This document shows, piece after piece, positions 1-5,160 of a stretch of DNA of 5,345 nt. The position numbers were made by a program, and so were the translations under genes. The number at the start of each line of letters is the position of its first letter. Positions within the stretch are counted from its first letter, which is position 1. The DNA comes from Acetobacteraceae bacterium UBA6159 (lineage in GTDB: Bacteria; Pseudomonadota; Alphaproteobacteria; Acetobacterales; Acetobacteraceae): positions 47,013 through 52,357 of the forward strand of contig DIUL01000086.1 of NCBI GenBank assembly GCA_002422345.1. Direction: 5' to 3'. Under the pieces are notes generated by a model. The model made no database searches. It was given only the letters and a program-made list of their open reading frames with translations, and was not told where the DNA came from.

Positions 1-40
1 ACCCCTCCCCCCGACCCCCTCCCTCAAGGGGAGGGGGAGA
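1..40. repeat. G/C-run hairpin downstream of metC-like gene
   Basis: A perfect 9-bp inverted repeat, CCCCCTCCC at 15-23 and GGGAGGGGG at 29-37, encloses the 5-nt loop TCAAG. More C-runs precede it at 2-12. It lies about 20 bp beyond the stop codon of the minus-strand lyase, so it could stop or protect that transcript. No T-run follows the stem on the minus strand (the next bases are TCGGGG), so it is not a standard intrinsic terminator. Hairpins of this C5TC3/G3AG5 style are often dispersed intergenic repeats in GC-rich alphaproteobacteria (from memory). The window edge hides its left limit. Confidence 0.5.
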
Positions 41-58
41 GTGGTGGGACCTACATGC

Positions 59-1255
59 CTACTTCCCGAACTTCCGCATCACGGCCAGCGCCTGGTCCAG
101 ATCATTCGTCAGGTCTTCCACATCCTCCAGCCCGATATGCAGCCGCACGACCGGTCCCGCGAATTGGCCCGTGCCAGCGGTACGCGTGATGAAACCGGTG
201 GTCGGAACCGCCAGGCTCTCATACCCGCCCCAGGAGGCGCCGATGCCGAACAGTTCCAGCGCCTCGCAGAAGGCATGCGTGGCCTCGGGCGAGTACTCCG
301 GCTTGAACTCGACACCGAACAGGCTGCACGAACCCGTGAAATCCCGCCGCCACAGGTCATGGCCAGGCGCGCCGGGCAGGCCGGGGTGCAGCACCTGCGC
401 GACCTCGGACCGCTTGCGCAGCCAATGGGCGACATGCATCGCCGCCTCCATCTGCGTCTGCAAACGCACCGCCATGGTCCGCATGCCGCGCAGAGTCAGC
501 CAGCAATCATCCGGGCTGGTGTACATGCCCAGGCCGCGCGCCGCGGCGTGCAGGGTCTGCCAGTCCTCCTCGGAATTCACCGTCACCGCGCCGATCAGGA
601 TGTCCGAGTGGCCAGCCGGATACTTCGTCGCCGCCTGGATCGAGACATCGACACCATGCTTGAACGGCTGAAAGTGATGAATGCCCCAGGTATTGTCCAT
701 CAGCACCTTGGCGCCCCCCGCATGCGCGGCGCGGGCGATGGCGGGGATGTCCTGCACCTCGAACGTATGGCTGCCGGGGCTTTCCGTATAGACAACCGTC
801 GTGTTGGAACGCATCAGCGCCTTCAACCCGGCCTCATCGATCGAGGGATCGTAGAACGTGGTCGAAACACCAAACCGCTTCAGCATGCCGTCCGCGAAGT
901 TGCGCGCCGGGCCGTAGACGTGGTCGGGCATCAGGCAATGGTCACCGGCCTTCAGGAAGGCCAGCAGCGGGGTCGTCACCGCGGCCAGGCCCGAGGGCAC
1001 GATATAGCAGCGCGTGCCGCCCTCGACCGCCGCGATCGCGTCTTCCAGCGCCCAATGCGTGGCCGATCCGCCGACGCCATAGGTCAGCACCCGCTCGCCG
1101 CGCTTGGCCTGCAGCGCCTGACGCTCCTTCACGGTCGGAACCAGCACGGTCGAGCCGCGCAGCAGCGGCGGGTTCACGAACCCGTGCTCGGTCTTCGGCC
1201 GGCGCGCGACGTGCGACATGGTGGTGCGAAAGCCGAACTTCTTCTTGTCGGTCAT
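59..1255 (-). CDS. metC: Cystathionine beta-lyase (PLP-dependent, MetC type)
   Basis: PLP enzyme of the Cys/Met-metabolism family that cleaves cystathionine to homocysteine, pyruvate and ammonia in the cytoplasm, the penultimate step of transsulfuration to methionine. The protein is 398 aa, close to the E. coli enzyme (about 395). Seen: SPGSHTFEVQDIPAIA near 159-174; DNTW with the PLP-ring aspartate D187; ATKYPAGHSD with Schiff-base lysine K211; the lyase-type SWGGYESL near 341-348; and a C-terminal VRLHIGLEDVEDL with substrate-carboxylate arginine R371. The stacking tyrosine Y114 (VYGP) is present. Oddity: the phosphate-binding YGR of the E. coli enzyme reads Y59-G-V-G-G here, without arginine. 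The start chosen is ATG 1255: GGAGG lies 10 nt upstream inside the end of sseA, and homology begins here. A longer frame from 1297 would overlap sseA by 40 bp. sseA stops 2 bp upstream, so the two are almost certainly co-transcribed. Related cystathionine gamma-synthases/lyases or a cysteine desulfhydrase role are less likely given SWGGYESL. Confidence 0.92.
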   Translation of the reverse strand: MTDKKKFGFRTTMSHVARRPKTEHGFVNPPLLRGSTVLVPTVKERQALQAKRGERVLTYGVGGSATHWALEDAIAAVEGGTRCYIVPSGLAAVTTPLLAFLKAGDHCLMPDHVYGPARNFADGMLKRFGVSTTFYDPSIDEAGLKALMRSNTTVVYTESPGSHTFEVQDIPAIARAAHAGGAKVLMDNTWGIHHFQPFKHGVDVSIQAATKYPAGHSDILIGAVTVNSEEDWQTLHAAARGLGMYTSPDDCWLTLRGMRTMAVRLQTQMEAAMHVAHWLRKRSEVAQVLHPGLPGAPGHDLWRRDFTGSCSLFGVEFKPEYSPEATHAFCEALELFGIGASWGGYESLAVPTTGFITRTAGTGQFAGPVVRLHIGLEDVEDLTNDLDQALAVMRKFGK

Positions 1256-1257
1256 GA

Positions 1258-2097
1258 TCAGCCGGCCTCCACCGGGGTGTCGGAGCGTCCGCCCCATTCG
1301 GTCCAGGACCCGTCATAGACCGCGCCTTCCGGCAGGCCGGCCAGACGCAGGCCCATCGTCAGGATACAGGCGGTGACGCCCGAGCCGCAGCTTGTGATCG
1401 GGGCGCGTGATCCATCCACGCCGGCGGCGGCGAAGCGCGCCTTGACGTCGGCCGCGGGCTTGAACGTGCCGTCGGCGTTCAGCAGATCGGTATAGGGGAC
1501 ATTGGCGGACCCGGGCATGTGGCCCGAGCGCATGCCGGCCCGAGGCTCCGGCGTCGCCCCGGTAAACCGCCCGGCGGCGCGGGCGTCGATGACGATCTCG
1601 GCCTGGGTTTCGACGTTGCGGATCACGTCACCCACGCCGCGCAGGCGTGAGGCGCGGTAGTCGGGGCGGAAGGAGCCAATCGCGGGCGCCGGGGGTGCGC
1701 CAGCCTGGGTCGGGCGACCTTCCTTGACCCATTTCGGCAGGCCGCCATCCAGCACGGCGGCATTGTCATGCCCGAACAGGCCCATGAGCCACCAGCCGCG
1801 CGCGGCCGAGGCCAGGCCCTTCTGGTCATAGAATACGATCAACGAGTCGTTCGACACCCCCATCGCGCCCATCAGCTTGGCAAAGCGGCCGGGCGTGGGA
1901 ACCATGTGCGGCAGATCAGTGTCCTGGTCGGCCACCAGGTCGATGTCGAAATAGCGCGCGCCGGGGATGTGGGCGGACAGGAACTCGGCGATGCCGTCCT
2001 TCGGCTCATTCGGCAGATACTTCGTCGCGTCGAACAGCACGAGGCCGGGCTGGCCCAGCGCACCCGCGAGCCATTCGGTCGTCACCAGCGGACCCAT
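1258..2097 (-). CDS. sseA: 3-mercaptopyruvate sulfurtransferase (tandem rhodanese)
   Basis: Transfers sulfur from 3-mercaptopyruvate (made by transamination of cysteine) to a thiol or cyanide acceptor through a cysteine persulfide, releasing pyruvate. It has two rhodanese domains: an inactive N-terminal one at about 5-125 (AHIPGARYFDID, then VFYDQKGLASAARGWW and VLDGGLPKW) and a catalytic C-terminal one at about 155-275 (VIDARAAGRF, RSGHMPGSANVPY, YDGSWTEWG). The active-site loop is CGSGVTA with nucleophile C237. This is the mercaptopyruvate form, whereas thiosulfate rhodaneses usually carry CRxGx[RT]. Arginines R186 and R190 in PRAGMRSGH fit the substrate-binding pair. Length 279 aa against 281 for E. 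coli SseA. ATG 2097 is preferred over the in-frame GTG at 2103, because AGGGGGA at 2104-2110 is 6 nt from the ATG but abuts the GTG. It is first in a minus-strand unit with the cystathionine beta-lyase. Confidence 0.93.
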   Translation of the reverse strand: MGPLVTTEWLAGALGQPGLVLFDATKYLPNEPKDGIAEFLSAHIPGARYFDIDLVADQDTDLPHMVPTPGRFAKLMGAMGVSNDSLIVFYDQKGLASAARGWWLMGLFGHDNAAVLDGGLPKWVKEGRPTQAGAPPAPAIGSFRPDYRASRLRGVGDVIRNVETQAEIVIDARAAGRFTGATPEPRAGMRSGHMPGSANVPYTDLLNADGTFKPAADVKARFAAAGVDGSRAPITSCGSGVTACILTMGLRLAGLPEGAVYDGSWTEWGGRSDTPVEAG

Positions 2098-2103
2098 GTT
2101 CAC

Positions 2104-2110
2104 TCCCCCT
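2104..2110 (-). promoter_or_regulatory. Ribosome binding site deciding the sseA start
   Basis: AGGGGGA on the minus strand sits 6 nt before the ATG at 2097 and directly against the in-frame GTG at 2103. The spacing supports the ATG. Confidence 0.6.
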
Positions 2111-2166
2111 GTCGGAACGGCGGCAGTGTGACGGGCGGGGGCGGGGAGATCAATCGGGGGGAGGCG

Positions 2167-2236
2167 ATGGGGCTCCGCCCCATACCCCGCTCAGGGGCTT
2201 TGCCCCCGAGACCCCCACCAAGGGCACAGCCCTTGG
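2167..2236. repeat. Left-arm hairpin triplet (A, B, C)
   Basis: Three successive stem-loops, each with a 3-nt loop. A: ATGGGGC 2167-2173, loop TCC, GCCCCAT 2177-2183. B: GGGGC 2194-2198, loop TTT, GCCCC 2202-2206, extended by CTC 2190-2192 with GAG 2208-2210 across one A/C mismatch. C: CCAAGGGC 2218-2225, loop ACA, GCCCTTGG 2229-2236. A further odd palindrome, AACCA-T-TGGTT, spans 2237-2247 just before the core. Confidence 0.85.
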
Positions 2237-2246
2237 AACCATTGGT

Positions 2247-2317
2247 TTGGGGGGATTCCGGGAGGGGCTGAGGCTGTGGTTGAAACATCACCTCAGCCCC
2301 TCCCGGAATCCCCCCAA
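2247..2317. repeat. Perfect 27-bp inverted repeat, core of the array
   Basis: Left arm 2247-2273 begins TTGGGGGGATTCC and ends GGGGCTGAGG. Right arm 2291-2317 is its exact reverse complement, beginning CCTCAGCCCC and ending GGAATCCCCCCAA. The spacer 2274-2290 is 17 nt and can add a 3-bp TGT/ACA stem. As RNA this would be a very stable stem; as DNA it could extrude as a cruciform. There is no T-run after either arm, so it does not look like a simple terminator. A 27-bp identity, compared with the diverged flanking hairpins, suggests either recent inversion-duplication or strong conservation. Confidence 0.92.
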
Positions 2318-2327
2318 GTCGCGGTTT

Positions 2328-2396
2328 CCAAAGGCCGTCGGCCTTTGGTGGGGTCCAGGGGCAAAGCCCCTGGTGGGGTCTGGGGTGAAACCCCAG
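2328..2396. repeat. Right-arm hairpin triplet (E, F, G)
   Basis: Three stem-loops mirror the left triplet. E: CCAAAGGCC 2328-2336, loop GTC, GGCCTTTGG 2340-2348. F: CCAGGGGC 2355-2362, loop AAA, GCCCCTGG 2366-2373. G: CTGGGGT 2380-2386, loop GAA, ACCCCAG 2390-2396. All stems are perfect. Read on the minus strand, G is the first structure met after the rlmH stop, about 10 nt downstream, so it may mark or protect the 3' end of that mRNA even though no U-run follows. Confidence 0.85.
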
Positions 2397-2407
2397 CCCT
2401 TCCTCCC

Positions 2408-2866
2408 CTACGGCCGCCCCGACCGATGATACGGGTGTCCCTGGCTGATCGACCGGGCACGGTAGAGTTGTTCGGCCAGCATCGCGCGGGCCAGGAAGTG
2501 GGGCCAGGTCATGCGCCCCAGCGACAGCGTATGGTCGGCACGCGCGATGACGGGGGTGTCGAGGCCCTCGGCGCCCCCAATCAGAAAGCAGACCGGGCGG
2601 CCCTGTTCCAGCCAGCGATCCAGATGTCTGGCGAAGGTTGCGCTGTCGGGTTCGGTGCCTCCCAGATCCAGGGCGACGACCAGGGCGCCAGGCGGCAGGG
2701 CGGCCAGCAGGGCGGCACCTTCGCGGCGTTTGACCTCGGCCGGGGCACCGCGGCCTTCGGGGAGTTCGGTCAGATCGAGGCGTGGGCGCAGCCGTTCGGC
2801 ATAGCGGTTGAACAGGTCCGCCTCCGGCCCGTCGCGCAGCCGTCCGATCGCGATCACCCGCATCAT
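2408..2866 (-). CDS. rlmH: 23S rRNA (pseudouridine1915-N3)-methyltransferase RlmH
   Basis: SPOUT-class methyltransferase that uses S-adenosylmethionine to methylate pseudouridine 1915 in helix 69 of 23S rRNA on assembled 70S ribosomes. The protein is 152 aa against 155 in E. coli. Seen: N-terminal MRVIAIGR; VVALDLGG near 63-70; the SAM-binding knot FLIGGAEGL at 94-102; LSLGRMTWPH at 114-123; AEQLYRA at 131-137; and the family-terminal HPYHR at 144-148 followed by a four-residue tail. Two adjacent ATGs (2866 and 2863) can start it. Neither has a strong Shine-Dalgarno; an AGGA lies 13 nt before the first and a GGA 4 nt before the second. In many bacteria rlmH follows rsfS, but that gene is not next to it here: upstream is a divergent oxidase gene and downstream is the hairpin array. 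Confidence 0.95.
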   Translation of the reverse strand: MMRVIAIGRLRDGPEADLFNRYAERLRPRLDLTELPEGRGAPAEVKRREGAALLAALPPGALVVALDLGGTEPDSATFARHLDRWLEQGRPVCFLIGGAEGLDTPVIARADHTLSLGRMTWPHFLARAMLAEQLYRARSISQGHPYHRSGRP

Positions 2867-2930
2867 GTCCGTCTTATTGTCCTATCTGGTCCGCCGGCCG
2901 CCATCGCGGTACACCCAGCATGGACGCGCC

Positions 2931-2935
2931 GGAGA
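2931..2935 (+). promoter_or_regulatory. Probable ribosome binding site of the SolA-like oxidase gene
   Basis: GGAGA lies 11 nt before the ATG at 2947. The alternative in-frame ATG at 2920 has no purine-rich sequence before it, so the later start is preferred. The spacing is slightly long. The divergent gap between rlmH and this gene (2867-2946) must hold both promoters. I see no convincing -35/-10 pair in it. Confidence 0.45.
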
Positions 2936-2946
2936 TTCAACCAACC

Positions 2947-4110
2947 ATGACCGATGTCGCCGTGATCGGACTGGGGGCCATGGGGGCCGCGACCCTGTAT
3001 CAGCTTGCCGCCAGGGGCGCGCGGGTGGTCGGGATCGACCGGTTTGCCCCACCGCATGACCAGGGCTCCAGCCACGGGGAAAGCCGCATCACCCGCCAGG
3101 CGGTGGGCGAGGGCGGGGCCTATGCGCCGCTCGTGCTCCGGTCCCACGCGATCTGGCGGGAACTGGAGGCGGCGACGGGGGCATCGTTGTTGAATGCCTG
3201 CGGGGGGCTGATCATCGGGCCGGTGGACCGGGCGTCGTCGCACCATGCCAAGCCGGACTTCCTCCGCCGGACCGTGGCAGTCGCAGAACGCTTCGGCATC
3301 GCGCATGAGGTTCTGGACCGCGCTGCCATGGGGGTTCGGTTCCCGCAGTTCACCGGCTTGGCCCCAGACGACATGGCGTGCTTCGAACCAGGCGCCGGCT
3401 ATGTGAACCCCGAGGCCTGCGTTGCCGCCCAATTGTCCGAGGCCCAACGCCTCGGCGCCGAGGTGCTGACCGGCGTCACCGTGGCCGGGATCGAGCATAC
3501 CGGCGGCGCGGTGCGGATCGACACGACCCGCGGACCGATCCGCGCCGACCGCGTGGTCGTGGCGGCGGGCGCCTGGACGGTGCCTCTGCTGGGCGCCCCC
3601 TTCGACAGGCTGCTCACCGTCACGCGCCAAATGCTGCACTGGTTCCCGGCCGAGGACCCCGCCGCCTACCAGCCCGGCCGCTTTCCCGTGTTCATCCGCA
3701 TGTATGGCGCCACCGACCAGGATTATTTCTACGGCTTCCCGATCTCGGCCGGCGCACCCGGCGTGAAGCTGGCAACCGAGCAGTATGAAATCCAGACCAC
3801 CGCCGACGCCCCCTGGCACACGGTCGACCCGGCCGAGGGTGCGGCCATGCACAGCCTCCATATCGCCGGCCGGCTGGCGGGCATCACGCCCGTCGCCACA
3901 CGGTCGGTGGCCTGTGTCTATACATCCACCCCCGACGCCGATTTCCTGATCGACGCGCATCCGGCGATGGACCGGGTGATGGTTGTCTCGGCCTGTTCGG
4001 GGCACGGTTTCAAACACTCGGCCGCGATCGGGGAAGCGGTGGCGGAGACGACCCTGACCGGCCGCTCTACGATCGACCTCGCCCCCTTCGGCCTGCATCG
4101 CTTCTCCTGA
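2947..4110 (+). CDS. solA: FAD-dependent monomeric sarcosine oxidase / N-methyltryptophan oxidase family protein
   Basis: Flavoenzyme that oxidises a secondary amine (N-methyl amino acid, possibly a cyclic imino acid) with O2, giving H2O2 and, for N-methyl substrates, formaldehyde plus the free amino acid. The protein is 387 aa against about 390 for Bacillus MSOX and 372 for E. coli SolA. An N-terminal dinucleotide-binding fold shows GLGAMG (G8, G10, G13) and the ribose-binding acid D31 in GIDRF. MSOX active-site residues appear conserved: H43 and R47 in SSHGESRITR (MSOX H45, R49); R50 (R52, carboxylate); K274 in GVKL (K265, oxygen activation); C323 in ACVYTSTPD (C315, covalent FAD); and K356 in GHGFKH (K348, carboxylate). 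Full conservation argues for an active oxidase with covalent flavin. The exact substrate cannot be assigned, so solA is a family name here. The start at 2947 is chosen on ribosome-binding-site position and because homology begins at TDVAVIGLG. It is probably co-transcribed with the hydrolase 18 bp downstream. Confidence 0.85.
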   Translation: MTDVAVIGLGAMGAATLYQLAARGARVVGIDRFAPPHDQGSSHGESRITRQAVGEGGAYAPLVLRSHAIWRELEAATGASLLNACGGLIIGPVDRASSHHAKPDFLRRTVAVAERFGIAHEVLDRAAMGVRFPQFTGLAPDDMACFEPGAGYVNPEACVAAQLSEAQRLGAEVLTGVTVAGIEHTGGAVRIDTTRGPIRADRVVVAAGAWTVPLLGAPFDRLLTVTRQMLHWFPAEDPAAYQPGRFPVFIRMYGATDQDYFYGFPISAGAPGVKLATEQYEIQTTADAPWHTVDPAEGAAMHSLHIAGRLAGITPVATRSVACVYTSTPDADFLIDAHPAMDRVMVVSACSGHGFKHSAAIGEAVAETTLTGRSTIDLAPFGLHRFS

Positions 4111-4128
4111 TCAACCAAGGACCCTCGC

Positions 4129-5160
4129 ATGACCTGGCAAACCCAATCCGGAGTCTTCGAAGCCGGCGACGTCACGCTGCAATCAGGTTCGGTACTCCGG
4201 AATGCTCGGCTGTCATGGAAGACGCACGGGACGCTTTCGCCGACCAAGGACAACGTGATCGTCTATCCAACCAGCTACTCCGCCCGTCATCCTGATCTGG
4301 AGTGGCTGATCGGCCCCGACGGCATCCTCGACCCGACGCGCTGGTTCATCGTGATCTGCGACATGTTCGGGAACGGCCTGTCGTCCTCCCCGTCCAACAC
4401 GCAGGACTACCCGACGCTGGTGACGATCCACGACAACGTGACCGTCCAACGGGAGGCACTGCGGGCGCTGTTCGGCATCGAGCGCGTGGCCTGCGTCTAT
4501 GGCTGGTCGATGGGCGCGTTGCAGGCCTACCACTGGGCCGCGCTGTTCCCCGACGCGGTGGAGCGGATCGTGGTGAACTGCGGCGTCGCCTGCACCTCCA
4601 TCCACAATCAGGTCTTCCTCCGCGGCCTGATGGCCACCCTGGAAGCCGCGCCCGAGCATATCGGCAACGGCCGCTTCACCCAGGAACCGCGGGCGGCCCT
4701 GCGCGCCTTTGGCCGCATCTACGCCGGCTGGGCGCTCAGCCAGGATTTCTACCGCGCCCGCCTGCATCTGTCGGACGGGCCGGTGGGCAACCTCGGCGCG
4801 CCGGACCTGGAGTTCTTCCTGCGCCGGGATTGGGAGCAGCGGTTCGGCGCCCGCCCCGCCGCCGACCTTTACGCGCAGTTGATGACCTGGGACGCCGCCG
4901 ACATCAGCGCCAACAGCCTGTATGACGGCGACCTGGAGAAGGCACTGCGGGCGATCAAGGCGCGCGTCCTGCTTATGCCAGGAGAGACCGACCTCTATTT
5001 CCGCGTCGCCGACAACGCCAACGAACTGGCGGTGCTGGCGCGGGCGGAGTTGAAGCCGATCCCGAGCATCTGGGGCCACCGCGCCGGCAACCCCGTCGTG
5101 AACGCCACCGACACCGCCTTCATCAAGGACGCGGTGCGGACCCTGCTGGCTCAGGAGTAG
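4129..5160 (+). CDS. Alpha/beta fold hydrolase, homoserine acetyltransferase (MetX)-like
   Basis: 343-aa serine hydrolase-fold protein resembling the MetX superfamily. Seen: N-terminal strands with LSWKTHGTLSPTKDNVIVYPTSYSA near 28-52, as in MetX-type proteins; WFIVICDMFGNGLSSSPSN at 72-90; the nucleophile elbow GWSMGALQAYHW with S127; a helical cap at about 160-260; and the remaining triad candidates D288 (MPGETDLYF) and H317 (IWGHRAGNP). True homoserine O-acetyltransferases usually read GGSMGG at the elbow. GWSMGA is commoner in relatives acting as esterases or acyl hydrolases, so I do not call it metX. A strong AAGGA at 4117-4121, 7 nt before the ATG, fixes the start, and only 18 bp separate it from the oxidase stop, so the two likely form an operon. 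It may hydrolyse an ester or acyl group on the oxidase substrate or product (inference). A role in methionine synthesis with the nearby cystathionine beta-lyase is possible but weaker, since that gene is on the other strand. Confidence 0.8.
   Translation: MTWQTQSGVFEAGDVTLQSGSVLRNARLSWKTHGTLSPTKDNVIVYPTSYSARHPDLEWLIGPDGILDPTRWFIVICDMFGNGLSSSPSNTQDYPTLVTIHDNVTVQREALRALFGIERVACVYGWSMGALQAYHWAALFPDAVERIVVNCGVACTSIHNQVFLRGLMATLEAAPEHIGNGRFTQEPRAALRAFGRIYAGWALSQDFYRARLHLSDGPVGNLGAPDLEFFLRRDWEQRFGARPAADLYAQLMTWDAADISANSLYDGDLEKALRAIKARVLLMPGETDLYFRVADNANELAVLARAELKPIPSIWGHRAGNPVVNATDTAFIKDAVRTLLAQE

Larger units (their letters stand above)
2155..2407. repeat. Palindromic array of seven hairpins between rlmH and sseA
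   Basis: This fills most of the roughly 310-bp gene-free gap. A left arm (about 2155-2273) and a right arm (2291 to about 2407) are diverged inverted copies of each other, joined by a 17-nt centre at 2274-2290. Each arm holds three short hairpins with 3-nt loops, and the arms meet in a perfect 27-bp inverted repeat. In the same order, the reverse complement of the right arm and the left arm share GGGGCTTTGCCCC, an ACCCC-type linker, a CCAA...TTGG hairpin followed by AAACC or AACC, and the whole 27-bp core. The right end abuts the rlmH stop codon (2408-2410). The left end is about 55 bp from the sseA start. No coding frame in it is supported. It resembles REP/BIME-type intergenic repeats, but its symmetry is unusually complete. 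Whether other copies exist cannot be seen here. Confidence 0.85.

Noticed and set aside
41..1318. Long plus-strand open frame antisense to the lyase gene
   Set aside because: Its protein is rich in Arg/His/Gln/Ala without recognisable motifs, while the minus strand encodes a full-length cystathionine beta-lyase. It is a high-GC shadow.
2155..2407. Array as a CRISPR or as an insertion sequence
   Set aside because: There are no regular direct repeats with unique spacers and no transposase frame; symmetry is inverted, with hairpins back to back.
2276..2950. 224-aa plus-strand open frame covering the right half of the hairpin array and antisense to rlmH
   Set aside because: Begins inside the palindrome and runs antisense to a clear rlmH; the translation has no recognisable domain.
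2863..4098. 411-aa minus-strand open frame opposite the oxidase
   Set aside because: Low-complexity Gly/Arg/His composition and no motifs; the plus-strand frame has every sarcosine oxidase key residue.
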